Notes: generated by a model not told the origin, from the sequence alone. 42,493 nt of DNA from Nocardia paucivorans NBRC 100373 (GCF_000308675.1 NZ_BAGE01000025.1:1-42493), one strand, 5' to 3'. Shown: positions 32,184-41,163, numbered from the stretch's first letter. Program-made: numbers and translations.

Positions 32184-33590
32184 GTGATAGCTCGGTCGGA
32201 GAAGTCGCTCGTCACCGTGGGGGTATCAACCGAGCGTGGTGCCGTTCACGCCGTGGCCTTGGATGACAGCGATGTGCCGTTGCCCGATCGGATATTGGTG
32301 CACCGGGTCCTCGAGGTGCTCGGTACGGGTCGGGCCGAGGTGGCCGCCGCGGTGGCGCGAGTCATGGACGAGGTCGCTCGCGAACTGGGACCGGCCGAGG
32401 AGATCGCGGGGGCCGCCGTCACCTACCGCGATCCGGCGGAACGTCGGGCCATCGTCACCGAATTGGCCACCGGTCCATGGCGCAGCGCCTCCATGGTGTC
32501 GACGAAATCCGCGCATCTGAGTGTCGCGGGTGCCATGACCTGGTTGGGGGAGTTCGGCCATCTGCTCATCGGCGAGGTGGTGCCCGGCTACCAGGCGTTC
32601 ACACTGGTCGATGCGGCACGCACCCGGGTGCTGGCGGCGACCGGACAGTCGGCGGCGGAGCCCACCATGGCGGCGATGAGCGCCGCGGTGGGCGCGGCCC
32701 GGGACCAGATCGAGGCGGCGCAGGTGCGCCCGGACGCGGTGGTGTTGATCGGTTCGGCGGCCGATCAGCCCGCGGTCATGGGCGCCGTAGGCGGGTTCGG
32801 CGCCTCCGTCATTCCGTGTGGGATGGCCCGGACCGCGCCGGCCGCCGGTGCGGCGCTGTGCGCCATGACCGATCTGGTGGATGTGGCGGTGCCGTTGCGG
32901 TCCGAACAGCAGCGGCGTGGGCCGGTGGTGGTGGTTGCGGCCGCCGGGGTGCTGGCGAGCGGGATGACCGGCGGCGGGGCGTATCTTCTGATGAACAACA
33001 ACCCGCAGTACACGTCGGTGGCCGCCGATGTCACCCCCATGGTCCCGGTGGGCGGCCAGGCCGCGGACCGGGGGTCCACGGACGCGCCGCAGCAGCGGAT
33101 GTTCCGACCCGAGGCGGCGAGCAGTGTGCCCGAGACCGGCAGCCTGAGCATCCCCGCCGATTCCGAGGGTGTCGAGTATTCGACGGATTCCGAGTACTCC
33201 ACCCCCCGGTATGTGGCTCCGAACCGCGACTACGAGTCGGACTCCGATCCGTCCGTCGAGGGCGCCGAGCCGCAGAGCCATTCCCTCGCCCCGGGATCGA
33301 CCCCCGACTCGACGGTTCCGGATTCACGCTCGCGGCCGTATATTCCGGCCCCCATGCGCAGGGCCGAATCGCCGACCGGGCTGCTCTTCCCGGGTGAGGA
33401 ACTGCCACCGCCCCCCTTCACTCCGGAGTCGTATGCCTGGTGGAGCCGGCATCTGCGACTGTTGGTGCAGTGGGCCACCCAGTTCACCCTGCCGGATTCG
33501 GAGCGACCGCCCTCGGGTGGGACGGCGCCGTACCGGACGCCCACCCCGGAGGCCGGCTATCAGGGGGTGCGCCCGGCCGCCGTCCTCTAG
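32184..33590 (+). CDS. DUF7159-like protein with one membrane segment and a disordered tail
   Basis: A 468-residue protein of a kind common in mycobacteria and Nocardia. The N-terminal about 245 residues form an actin-like, beta-rich domain (SLVTVGVSTERGAVHAVALDD, a central TGPWRSASMVSTKSAHLS, then VLIGSAADQPAVMGAVGGFG). A single hydrophobic segment VVVVAAAGVLASGMTGGGAYLLM at about residues 255-277 is a likely membrane anchor, and the remaining part is Pro/Ser/Asp-rich and disordered. Start GTG 32184 is supported by GGAGG (32171-32175) eight bases ahead, which removes 40 residues of the longer open frame. The function is not known; cell-envelope association is inferred. Confidence 0.72.
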   Translation: MIARSEKSLVTVGVSTERGAVHAVALDDSDVPLPDRILVHRVLEVLGTGRAEVAAAVARVMDEVARELGPAEEIAGAAVTYRDPAERRAIVTELATGPWRSASMVSTKSAHLSVAGAMTWLGEFGHLLIGEVVPGYQAFTLVDAARTRVLAATGQSAAEPTMAAMSAAVGAARDQIEAAQVRPDAVVLIGSAADQPAVMGAVGGFGASVIPCGMARTAPAAGAALCAMTDLVDVAVPLRSEQQRRGPVVVVAAAGVLASGMTGGGAYLLMNNNPQYTSVAADVTPMVPVGGQAADRGSTDAPQQRMFRPEAASSVPETGSLSIPADSEGVEYSTDSEYSTPRYVAPNRDYESDSDPSVEGAEPQSHSLAPGSTPDSTVPDSRSRPYIPAPMRRAESPTGLLFPGEELPPPPFTPESYAWWSRHLRLLVQWATQFTLPDSERPPSGGTAPYRTPTPEAGYQGVRPAAVL

Positions 33591-33715
33591 CGAACAGGGC
33601 GCAGCGGCGAATACGAAACACCGAAGACCGGGCGGTTCACGGTGAGGTTCGGAACCGTCCGGTTTTCGAGGCCGGCTGTGCGGGTGCTACGGCATACGGT
33701 CGTGGCCGGTGCCCG

Positions 33716-34189
33716 CTACACCGACAGGTCGCGGCGCAGCTTGGCGACATGCCCGGTGGCGCGCACGTTGTACTGGGCCACCTCGATCGCCCCGTCGGCG
33801 TCCACCAGAAAAGTGGAACGGATGACACCGGTGACCTTCTTGCCGTACATGGTCTTTTCACCGAAGGCGCCCCACTCGGTGAGCACCGTGCGCTCCGGAT
33901 CGGACAGCAGCGGGAAATTCAGTCCTTCGGCATCGCGGAATTTCGCGAGTTTTGCCGGTTTGTCGGGGGAGATGCCGATGACATCGATACCGGCCTCGTT
34001 CAGTTCGGTGAGGTTGTCCCGGAAATCACACGCCTGCTTGGTGCAGCCGGGTGTGCTCGCGGCCGGGTAGAAATACACCACCACCTTGCGGCCGCGATAA
34101 TCGGCCAGCGATACGGGGTTGCCGTCGGCGTCGGGAAGGATGAAATCGGGTGCCCGGTCTCCGGGGGAGAGTCGATGGTTGTCGGTCAC
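33716..34189 (-). CDS. bcp: Thioredoxin-dependent peroxiredoxin (Bcp/PrxQ)
   Basis: A 157-residue peroxiredoxin that reduces H2O2 and alkyl hydroperoxides using thioredoxin. The thioredoxin fold starts RLSPGDRAPDFILPDADG; the peroxidatic Cys is in ASTPGCTKQACDF (the PGCT motif) with the resolving Cys five residues later, the standard PrxQ arrangement. Further conserved stretches are GISPDKPAKLAKF, FPLLSDPE and IRSTFLVDADG. GTG 34189 (VTDNHRLSPG) matches the usual N-terminal length; ATG 34210 seven codons upstream is possible. Its position, reversed relative to fas-acpS and beside a DUF3618 gene, matches the M. tuberculosis Rv2521 neighbourhood. Confidence 0.94.
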   Translation of the reverse strand: MTDNHRLSPGDRAPDFILPDADGNPVSLADYRGRKVVVYFYPAASTPGCTKQACDFRDNLTELNEAGIDVIGISPDKPAKLAKFRDAEGLNFPLLSDPERTVLTEWGAFGEKTMYGKKVTGVIRSTFLVDADGAIEVAQYNVRATGHVAKLRRDLSV

Positions 34190-34481
34190 CTTCGCACCGT
34201 AACCGACCATCGAGCGCGGCGCGGCAGGACGCCGGTGCCCTGTCTGTCCCGTTCCGCCCCGGCCCGCGCGTGGGCGCCCGGAGGAGGTAGCGGAGCGTGT
34301 CACGAAGAGCGTCGCTCATGCCACGGCGGGCGTCGCTCATGCCGCGAAAAGATACGGCGTGAGCGCGGATACACTCGTCCGCAAGCCCTGGACCGGCAGG
34401 TGCGGTAGAGCAGAACCACCCGCGGTGCGGGTGCGGCAGAACGGCCCGCCCGGGTGCGGGCGGATTACAGGAGGCTTGAAC

Positions 34482-34703
34482 GTGGCAAGGGATACCGAGC
34501 GGATCGAGCGCGAGATCGAGGCCGCGCGGGCGCGACTGGCCGACACTTTGGACGAGATCGCGGTACGTGCCGATCCGCAACGGCTCGCCGAGGGCACCAA
34601 ACAGCTGGCATTGGCCAAAGTGAACGAGCCGAAGGTGAAGTACACCCTGATCGGTGCGGGGGCGCTGGTGGTCGGTTTGGTGCTGTACAAGATCTTCCGT
34701 TGA
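34482..34703 (+). CDS. DUF3618 membrane protein
   Basis: A 73-residue protein. The DUF3618 signature is complete: RDTERIEREIEAARARLADTLDEIAVRADP at residues 3-32, an amphipathic helix, followed by one hydrophobic segment (LIGAGALVVGLVLYKIF) that ends the chain, giving a tail-anchored topology. M. tuberculosis Rv2520c occupies the same syntenic place. The start at GTG 34482 is decided by AGGAGG at 34469-34474, seven bases upstream. The role of this family is unknown; a membrane-stress or envelope function is usually guessed. A strong terminator follows. Confidence 0.88.
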   Translation: MARDTERIEREIEAARARLADTLDEIAVRADPQRLAEGTKQLALAKVNEPKVKYTLIGAGALVVGLVLYKIFR

Positions 34704-34730
34704 CCAGAGTGGCCATAGACGTGGCCGTAG

Positions 34731-34773
34731 ACGACGAACACCCGGTAGCGGGCCGCTACCGGGTGTTCGTCGT
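34731..34773. terminator. Bidirectional terminator between converging genes
   Basis: A hairpin of 43 bases with perfectly complementary 21-bp arms (34731-34751 and 34753-34773) around a single G, located between the DUF3618 gene (+) and the excalibur gene (-). ATTTC follows on the plus strand. It is by far the strongest hairpin in this part of the window and should stop transcription from both sides. Confidence 0.85.
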
Positions 34774-34792
34774 ATTTCGGGGTACTACGTGA

Positions 34793-35095
34793 TCAGACGG
34801 TCGGGCACGCGAACCCGTCGCCGTCCGGATCCAGGTGCGGGCCGAAGCCGGGTTCGCCGCGGAAGATGGGGGCCCGGCCCGCCGCGCGGACCTCGTCGCA
34901 GTTCTGGAAGGCGCCACCAGCGGAGCCGGTCTGCGACAGCTGGGACGAGCCGGTGGCTCCCAGCAGGCTGTCGACGCCCGACGAGCCCGTGCCGGCAGAA
35001 CCGGAGGGGGCCGGGACGGCCAGAGCGGCGGGGGCGGCCAGGAAGGTCAAGCCCGCCGCGGCGGCGGCGCTGACAGTGAGCCGGCGTACGTTCAT
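34793..35095 (-). CDS. Secreted excalibur-domain protein
   Basis: A 100-residue exported protein. The signal peptide is clear at residues 1-26 (basic MNVRR, hydrophobic core, cleavage after LAAPAALA). A Gly/Ser-rich linker follows, and the C-terminal 36 residues form an excalibur calcium-binding domain: NCDEVRAAGRAPI, then DPDGDGFAC with the DxDxDG calcium loop and the two cysteines that close the fold. It probably binds Ca2+ at the cell surface. A tandem 15-bp repeat 40 bases upstream of its start may be part of its control region. Confidence 0.9.
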   Translation of the reverse strand: MNVRRLTVSAAAAAGLTFLAAPAALAVPAPSGSAGTGSSGVDSLLGATGSSQLSQTGSAGGAFQNCDEVRAAGRAPIFRGEPGFGPHLDPDGDGFACPTV

Positions 35096-35412
35096 GGATT
35101 CCTCTATGTGTATGTGTCTTACTGGGATGGATCGGGCGTTCGACCGAAGAACGTTCGACCGAAGAACGCAGCATCCACTGTTGTGACCTGCTGTCCGATT
35201 GTCAACCGGATGTCACTTCGACGGCACGGGAAGATCACGGAATAATGACCGCGAATTCGGGTATAAGGCGAGGTGGTGACACCCAGGCGAATTCCGGTGG
35301 CATGGTCGGTTGTGATAGGCATTCTTGCTGTGTCCGTCGCTCGTGTCCCATTGCTGATCAACACTGCGCCCGGGGCCGGCGCACGATTCGGATAGTTCGG
35401 GAGCAGTAACGA
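35096..35412. promoter_or_regulatory. Divergent intergenic region with a tandem 15-bp repeat
   Basis: The region separates the excalibur gene (-) from the acyltransferase (+). The unit CGTTCGACCGAAGAA occurs twice in a row at 35137-35151 and 35152-35166. It is close to the excalibur start and may be a binding site for a regulator of that gene. The rest is plain, with GGGAGCA (about 35399-35405) before GTG 35413 as the ribosome site. No gene is supported here. Confidence 0.45.
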
Positions 35413-37566
35413 GTGTTGCGGATCGAGAACACAGCCACGACTCGGCCAACGGATGAGCCCACCGCCTCGGGGGCGGCTTCCGTCGATACCGGCCCGGCGC
35501 GCGAGGCCGGGAAACGTGCCGACTACCGACTCGACCTGGATGGTCTGCGCGGTCTCGCAATCGCCTTGGTGGTTGCGTTTCACGTGTGGTTCGGCCGGGT
35601 CTCCGGCGGTGTCGACATCTTCCTCGTGCTCTCGGGCTTCTTCTTCACCGGCATGCTGTTGCGGCAGGCCGAGCGCGGTGGTCGGGTCGAGCTGTGGCGC
35701 ACCGCGCGCCGCACCGCCCGCCGGCTGCTGCCCGCTCTGATGGTGGTGTTGGCCGCGATCGTGGCGCTGACCGTGTGGCAGCGGCCCTACACCCAATGGG
35801 GAGATCTGTCCGGGCAGGTCGTGGCCTCGGCGCTGTACTACCAGAACTGGTACCTGGCAGGCGCCGCCAAGGACTATCTGGCCGCCGACCCCTCGGTGAG
35901 TCCGATGCAGCATCTCTGGTCGATGGCGGTGCAGGGCCAGTTCTATCTGCTCATCACGCTATTGCTGGCGATCACGGCGTGGGTATGCCGTCGGATAGGG
36001 GGCACACCGGCGATCCGGCCCGTGGTCGGGGTTCTCGCACTCCTGTCGGGAATCGCATCGTTCGTCTATGCCACGCTGTGGTCGGTCTCACACCAGGAAT
36101 GGACCTATTACGACAGCGGTGCGCGGGCCTGGGAGCTCATGGTCGGCGCGCTGCTCGCGGTGGTGGTGGGCATGCTGCGGGTGCCCGACCACCGGTTCGC
36201 CCGGGTGGTTCGGGCCCTGCTCGCGTTCGGCGGGCTGGCGGCGGTGTTCACCTGCGGCATTCTGTTCGACGGGGCGCGGCAGTTCCCGGGCCCGGCCGCG
36301 TTGTTCCCGGTAGGGGCCGCGGTGGCGCTCATTCTGGCCGGGCTGCCGACCGAGTCGGGACACCGGCCCGTGGTGAGCCGGGTCATGGCGACCCGACCGA
36401 TGGTGGAACTCGGCTCCATCGCCTATTCGCTCTACCTGTGGCACTGGCCGCTGCTCATCTTCTATCTGGTCGCTTCCGAGCGGAATCACGCCGGGTTGGT
36501 GGGCGGCCTGCTGGTCATCGGGGTGTCGCTGGTGCTGGCGGTGCTGACCAATCGGCTCGTGGAGGAGCCGCTGCGGTTGCGGTCGAGTGGGTCCGTCGTG
36601 GGGGCGCTGTGGTTGCGGCGGACGTCGGCGGTCGCGGTGACCCTGGTGGGGGTGCTGGCGCTCGGCGCGTCGATGGTCTGGCAGGCGGTGATGGTCACCG
36701 CCCCGTCGGAGCCGGTGGGCGCACTCGAACCCAATCTGTATCCGGGAGCGGAAGCGCTCCTGGCCGGGGCTCCGGTACCCGCCGCGCAGATACGGCCCTC
36801 GGTGCTGGAGGCGTCGTCGGATCTGCCGCCGCCCACCCGGGACGGCTGTATCGCCGACTGGTACAACACCCAGGTGGTCAGCTGTATCTACGGCGACCCG
36901 GCCGGTGACACGACCATAGCCATGGTGGGCAATTCGCACGCCGAGCACTGGCTGCCGGCCATGGACGCTCTGGCCAAGGCTCATTCCGTCAAGATTGTCG
37001 TCTATTTGAAGATGGGCTGTTCCCTCACTCTCCGCGAGGACGCGCAGTACCGCGGGCTCGATATCCCCGACTGTCGCGATTGGTCGCGGGCGGTGATCGA
37101 CCAACTCGGACGAGAACGTCCGGACTGGATCTTCACCACCGGCACCCGGCCGATCTGGCCTATCGGTGGTGACGAGACACCGGACGAGTTCACCGAGGTG
37201 TGGGCGGCCCTGGCCGAGTTCGATCTACAGATCATCGCCATTCGTGATACCCCGTGGTTGCGCACGGACACCGGCCGCCGTTACAAGGCCTCCGACTGCT
37301 TGGCCGCGGGCGGTAACGCCGAGAGTTGCGGTATCCGCCGCAGCGACGCGCTCTCCCCGGTCAATCCGGCGCTCGCGGCGGCGGCCGCGTTCCCGAATGT
37401 GCATCCGATCGATCTCACCGATGCGGTGTGCGGGCCGGTGGTGTGTCGGGTGGTGGAGGGCAATGTGCTCGTCTATCACGACGAACACCACCTCAGCGCG
37501 ACCTACTCGCGCACCATCGCCCCGGAGTTGGAGCGCCAGATCGGCGCCGTCACCGGTTTGTGGTGA
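35413..37566 (+). CDS. OafA/YrhL-type membrane acyltransferase with SGNH domain
   Basis: A 717-residue integral membrane enzyme that transfers acyl groups, usually O-acetyl, to cell-envelope glycans. The first about 400 residues are an acyltransferase-3 domain with some ten membrane segments; landmarks are YRLDLDGLRGLAIALVV..FH, a following GGVDIFLVLSGFF and LWHWPLLIFY. The extracytoplasmic C-terminal part is an SGNH hydrolase-like domain: GNSHAEHW as block I (Asn replacing the usual Asp of GDS) and DEHHLSATYSR as the late Asp-x-x-His block. The substrate is not deducible; arabinogalactan or a polysaccharide are reasonable. GTG 35413 is used. Two hairpins downstream likely end its transcript. 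Confidence 0.92.
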   Translation: MLRIENTATTRPTDEPTASGAASVDTGPAREAGKRADYRLDLDGLRGLAIALVVAFHVWFGRVSGGVDIFLVLSGFFFTGMLLRQAERGGRVELWRTARRTARRLLPALMVVLAAIVALTVWQRPYTQWGDLSGQVVASALYYQNWYLAGAAKDYLAADPSVSPMQHLWSMAVQGQFYLLITLLLAITAWVCRRIGGTPAIRPVVGVLALLSGIASFVYATLWSVSHQEWTYYDSGARAWELMVGALLAVVVGMLRVPDHRFARVVRALLAFGGLAAVFTCGILFDGARQFPGPAALFPVGAAVALILAGLPTESGHRPVVSRVMATRPMVELGSIAYSLYLWHWPLLIFYLVASERNHAGLVGGLLVIGVSLVLAVLTNRLVEEPLRLRSSGSVVGALWLRRTSAVAVTLVGVLALGASMVWQAVMVTAPSEPVGALEPNLYPGAEALLAGAPVPAAQIRPSVLEASSDLPPPTRDGCIADWYNTQVVSCIYGDPAGDTTIAMVGNSHAEHWLPAMDALAKAHSVKIVVYLKMGCSLTLREDAQYRGLDIPDCRDWSRAVIDQLGRERPDWIFTTGTRPIWPIGGDETPDEFTEVWAALAEFDLQIIAIRDTPWLRTDTGRRYKASDCLAAGGNAESCGIRRSDALSPVNPALAAAAAFPNVHPIDLTDAVCGPVVCRVVEGNVLVYHDEHHLSATYSRTIAPELERQIGAVTGLW

Positions 37567-37646
37567 CCGCGGCCGGCCCCGTGGTCGGCCGTAATGGCGC
37601 CCAGACGGCCCGTGGGGAGGTTCTCGGCCGTCCGGGCTGCGGTTGT

Positions 37647-37703
37647 GGCCGTTCATCACGAACGGCCCGTATCGCCTCGCTCGGCCGTGGATCGGCCGAG
37701 CGA
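37647..37703 (+). terminator. Two consecutive hairpins downstream of the acyltransferase
   Basis: First hairpin: arms GGCCGTTC/GAACGGCC at 37647-37654 and 37660-37667. Second: 11-bp arms at 37677-37687 and 37693-37703 (TCGCTCGGCCG and complement) around TGGAT. Neither is followed by a T-run. They probably end the acyltransferase transcript. The rest of the gap from 37567 to the insertion element at 37830 shows no gene. Confidence 0.6.
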
Positions 37704-37823
37704 CGATGACCTCGCCGGAGGGCGTGGTCCGGTCCGGTCGGTTCGTAGCTCATCGGGCACATTGTCCGGCCGAGTGGGGACGAATCGGCGTTACGCGGTT
37801 GCGCACCGGGCAGCGGGCGGTCG

Positions 37824-37829
37824 CCCCGG
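37824..37829. repeat. Left target-site duplication of the IS21 element
   Basis: CCCCGG, repeated exactly at 41172-41177 on the other side of the element. Six bases lies within the 4-8 bp range known for IS21-family insertions. Confidence 0.75.
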
Positions 37830-37836
37830 TGGTTCT

Positions 37837-37921
37837 ATCGGTGATCTGTGACGTCACTCATCGGTGAATGTGGACGTCGGTCGAGATCGGGAGATGTTCG
37901 TATCGGCGAATTTTGACGTCG
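37837..37921 (+). repeat. Left-end transposase-binding repeats L0, L1, L2
   Basis: Three related copies of ATCGGYGAATNTNGACGTC start at 37837, 37860 and 37902 (steps of 23 and 42 bases). L1 and L2 match at 17 of 20 positions. Multiple internal terminal repeats are a known hallmark of IS21-family ends. Confidence 0.75.
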
Positions 37922-37991
37922 TGATCTTGGTTGCGGTGCGGGTATCGGTGTGCTTGGTCTCGGGTCCGGTCCTTGTGGAAGTGAGCCGCTG

Positions 37992-39615
37992 TTGCCTCGT
38001 CCGTCGAAGGTCGAGCTGTATGCCGCGATACGTCGGGATGCTCGGGCGGGATGTCGGGGCGGACGTTGCAGGCCAAGTACGGGGTGGAGTGGCGCACGGT
38101 TCAGGCGGCGACGAATATGGTGTGGCCGGCGGAGCGGAAGTCCTATCCGCGGCGGGGGTCGAAGCTGGATCCGTTCGAGCCGTTCGTCGACGAGGTGTTG
38201 CGGGCTGATCTGGATGCTCCGCGCAAGTAGCGGCACACGGTCAAGCGGCTCTATGCCCGGTTGACCGATGAGCAGGCCATGACCGGCATCGCGTATCAGA
38301 CGCTGCGGACTATGTCGCCGACCGCAAGCCACAGATCCGGGTAGAGGCCGGTCGGGGCCCGGCGCAGGTGTTTATCCGTCAGAGCCATCGGCCGGGTGAG
38401 GAAGCCGAGGTCGATTTCGGTGATGTGACGATCCGGCTGCGTGGTGAGCTGGTTCAGGTTTATGTGTTCGCGCTGCGGTTGTCGTTTTCGGGCAAGTCGG
38501 TCCACCGTTGCTTTCTCTCTGGTGGTCAGGAAGCGTTTTTCGAGGGGCATGCGCACGCGTTCGCGGTGCTGGGCGGGGTTCCGTTCGGCAAGATCCGCTA
38601 CGACAACCTGCGCGCTGCTGTCGCGCGTGTGATCGGGTTCGCCCGGCTGCGTGATGAATCCGACCGTTGGACCGCGTTCCGGTCGCATTACAGCATCGAA
38701 CCGTTCTACTGCCAGCCCGGCATCGACGGCGCGCACGAGAAGGGCGGCGTCGAGGGACAGATCGGCTGGTTTCGACGCAACCGCCTGGTTCCGGTTCCCG
38801 AGGTCGAGTCGATCGACGAGCTCAACGCCATGATCGATATCTGGGACGTCGAGGACGAACAGCGCCGGATCGGGGCCCGGCCACACACGATCGGTGAGCA
38901 CTTCGCGATCGAGAAACCACTGATGGCCGCGCTTCCGGACGAGGCCGCCGAGACCGGCCGCTGGTTCAGTCCCCGGGTCGACAAATTCTCCCAGGTCACC
39001 GTCCGCACCAACCGATACTCGGTGCCGGTCCGGCTGGTCGGACGCCAGGTCAGGGTCCTGCTGCATGCCAACCACCTGGTGGTCTTCGACGGCCGCACCG
39101 AAGTCGCCCGCCACGAACGCCTGCTCGGCAAAGCCCGGTCGCGGCTGGATCTGGACCACTATCTGGAAGGTTTGCTCCGTAAACCAGGTGCGTTACCCGG
39201 CGCGACCGCACTCGAACAAGCCCGCGCCGCGGGGAAGTTCACCCCGGTCCACGAAGCCTGGTGGGCCGCGGCCCGCAGAGCACACGGCGACCGAGACGGC
39301 ACCCGCGCACTCATCGAAGTGCTTCTGCTGCACCGCCATCTGCCCCACGATCATGTGGTCGCCGGCCTCGCGGCCGCGCAGCAGGCCGGGGCACTGACCG
39401 CCGACGCGGTCGCTCTCGAAGCCCGCAAAATCGGCGAAACCCTCGATTCCGAACCCGCAGTGGTCGACCTCGATGCACCCAATTCGGTGCCGTCTCTGAC
39501 CGAGCGCCGCCTGGCCCAGCTACCGCCTGATCGGCGCCCGCCGTCCTCGGTCGCGGCCTACGACCAGCTACTCCGCCGAACGCCCACCACGACGAAAGGA
39601 TCCACCACCGCATGA
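37992..39615 (+). pseudogene. istA: istA transposase, broken
   Basis: The remnant codes for an IS21 IstA transposase of about 540 residues. The N-terminal HTH (VELYAAIRRDARAG, then LQAKYGVEWRTVQAATNMVW) is split by a one-base deletion near 38053; a TAG replaces an expected CAG at 38228-38230 (K-stop-RHTVKRLYARL); a second one-base deletion near 38308 (YQTLR to YVADRKPQI) restores the frame, which then runs intact to 39615. The long remaining frame holds the DDE core: EAEVDFGDV, KIRYDNLRAAV and EKGGVEGQIGWFRRN. With three lesions the element should be unable to move by itself. The two deletions lie in G-runs, so base-calling error cannot be excluded for those; the TAG is a substitution. Confidence 0.85.
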
Positions 39616-40406
39616 CAACCTCCACACCGCGTCGTCACGGCATGACCGAGCAGGCCGCCGACGCCGCGGTCGACCAAGCCTGCCGCATGCTGCGGCTGCC
39701 CACCGTCCGATCCCAGTTCAACGAGATCGCCGAGAACGCCGGCCGCGAACAGATGACCTACCGGGCCTTCCTGGCCGAGCTGCTGATCGCCGAATGCGAT
39801 GACCGAGCCCGCCGCCGCTCCGAACGCCGGATCCGCGCCGCCGGGTTCCCCCGGGACAAATCACTGCGCGCGTTCGACTTCGACGCCAACCCCAATATCG
39901 ACCCCGCCACCATCAACACCCTCGCCAGCGGAGACTGGATCAAGAAAGGCCTGCCGCTCTGCCTGATCGGCGACTCCGGCACCGGCAAATCCCATCTGCT
40001 TATCGCGTTGGGCACCGAAGCCGCCATGCAGGGGTTCCGGGTGAAATACACCCTGGCCACCAAGCTGGTCAACGAACTCGTCGAAGCCGCCGACGACAAG
40101 CAACTGACCAAGACCATCGCCCGCTACGGACGCGTCGACCTGCTCTGCATCGACGAACTCGGCTACATGGAACTCGACCGCCGCGGCGCCGAACTACTGT
40201 TCCAAGTCCTCACCGAACGCGAGGAGAAGAACTCCGTCGCCATCGCCTCCAACGAGTCGTTCTCCGGCTGGACAAAAACCTTCACCGATCCCCGGCTCTG
40301 CGCCGCGATCGTCGACCGCCTCACCTTTGGCGGCCACATCCTCGAAACCGGCACCGACTCCTACCGCCTCGCCCGCACCAAACAGGCCACCACCATCGCC
40401 CAGTGA
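39612..40406 (+). CDS. istB: IS21 IstB helper ATPase
   Basis: A 264-residue AAA+ transposition helper that loads and activates IstA at target DNA. An N-terminal helical segment (YRAFLAELLIAECDDRARRRSERRIRAAGFP) is followed by Walker A GDSGTGKS at residues 120-127 and Walker B LLCIDELGY at about 176-184, then a sensor region SVAIASNESFSGW and the late RLTFGGHILETGTDSYR. Length and motifs are typical and complete. Its ATG overlaps the istA stop by four bases (ATGA), the standard istA/istB coupling. It may still be expressed even though istA is damaged. Confidence 0.95.
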   Translation: MTTSTPRRHGMTEQAADAAVDQACRMLRLPTVRSQFNEIAENAGREQMTYRAFLAELLIAECDDRARRRSERRIRAAGFPRDKSLRAFDFDANPNIDPATINTLASGDWIKKGLPLCLIGDSGTGKSHLLIALGTEAAMQGFRVKYTLATKLVNELVEAADDKQLTKTIARYGRVDLLCIDELGYMELDRRGAELLFQVLTEREEKNSVAIASNESFSGWTKTFTDPRLCAAIVDRLTFGGHILETGTDSYRLARTKQATTIAQ

Positions 40407-40633
40407 CACCGATATTCACCAATAGATCCCAGAACACGTCCCCAAAACCGGTGCTCATATCCACCGATCCAGCACACACGCCAACCAGCCGATCACCGTG
40501 GCCCGCCAGTTCGTTACCAGGGAAGTTCCGCCTTTGCCGCGACATTCGAGCCATCTGAGAAGGCTTGCCACTGCAGTTTGGCCGTTCTTCCTGCTCCTGG
40601 CATCTCCAGTGGTGGTGGCGAACTACGGTACGT

Positions 40634-41011
40634 ATGGTGAAGCCCTTGGAACGTCCGGTTGTACTCACATTGACCTATGTCGTGAGCTCGTTCCTTTTCG
40701 GACCAGCCATCTTCCTCGGTGGTTACGTATTGTTCACCGGAGGAGTCGCGGATTTCTGTGACGCGGTTCATGGAGGACCAGCATCACGCAACGCGAAGTT
40801 CACAGCTGTCGAAAGCTTCCAGGTCACAGGCGCCGTCACCATGCTGGCCGGCGGGCTTGTCCTGCTGGCTGATCTGTGGGCCCGTCGCGATCAGATCAGC
40901 ATACTGCGACTTACATTGAGTAGCTGTGGGATTCTCGCCATGATGTGCGGATTTGGCCTTGTCATCTTCCTGTCTGGCCCTGGAGGCCAGAGCTGCGAGC
41001 CCCCGGGATGA
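40634..41011 (+). CDS. Predicted membrane protein carried inside the IS21 element
   Basis: A 125-residue protein with three predicted membrane segments: VVLTLTYVVSSFLFGPAIFL at about 9-28, VTGAVTMLAGGLVLLADLWA at about 54-73 and LSSCGILAMMCGFGLVIFL at about 87-105, ending GGQSCEPPG. I do not recognise a family. GC content and third-position GC are visibly lower than in the flanking genes, suggesting a different origin. There is no convincing ribosome site before ATG 40634. In another frame just upstream (40498 onwards) runs RRLATAVWPFFLLLASPVVVAN, a further hydrophobic segment, so the gene may be the broken remainder of a longer four-segment protein. It lies between istB and the right end of the element and so is passenger DNA. 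Confidence 0.5.
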   Translation: MVKPLERPVVLTLTYVVSSFLFGPAIFLGGYVLFTGGVADFCDAVHGGPASRNAKFTAVESFQVTGAVTMLAGGLVLLADLWARRDQISILRLTLSSCGILAMMCGFGLVIFLSGPGGQSCEPPG

Positions 41012-41078
41012 CATCGCGCAATTGACCCGATGGGACCATCGTGCTGCGTGCAGTACCCTCTCGCTCGGCCGTCCAGTG

Positions 41079-41163
41079 ACGTCAAATTTCGCCGTCACAC
41101 TACCGCCATCACTCCCGCCGCCGATGCCCAAATTCGCCGACGAACGACGCCCAAATTCACTGG
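41079..41163 (-). repeat. Right-end transposase-binding repeats R1, R2, R3
   Basis: Inverted copies of the left-end motif start at 41079, 41123 and 41146 (steps 44 and 23, mirroring 23 and 42 on the left). R1 GACGTCAAATTTCGCCG matches the complement of L2 at 16 of 17 positions. This places the right end of the element beyond the extra gene. Confidence 0.75.

Noticed and set aside
40407..40490. Short motifs TATTCACC and TATCCACCGAT just after istB as the right end of the element
   Set aside because: They match the left-end motif only weakly and give no target duplication; the set at 41079-41171 matches better, mirrors the spacing and is followed by CCCCGG.
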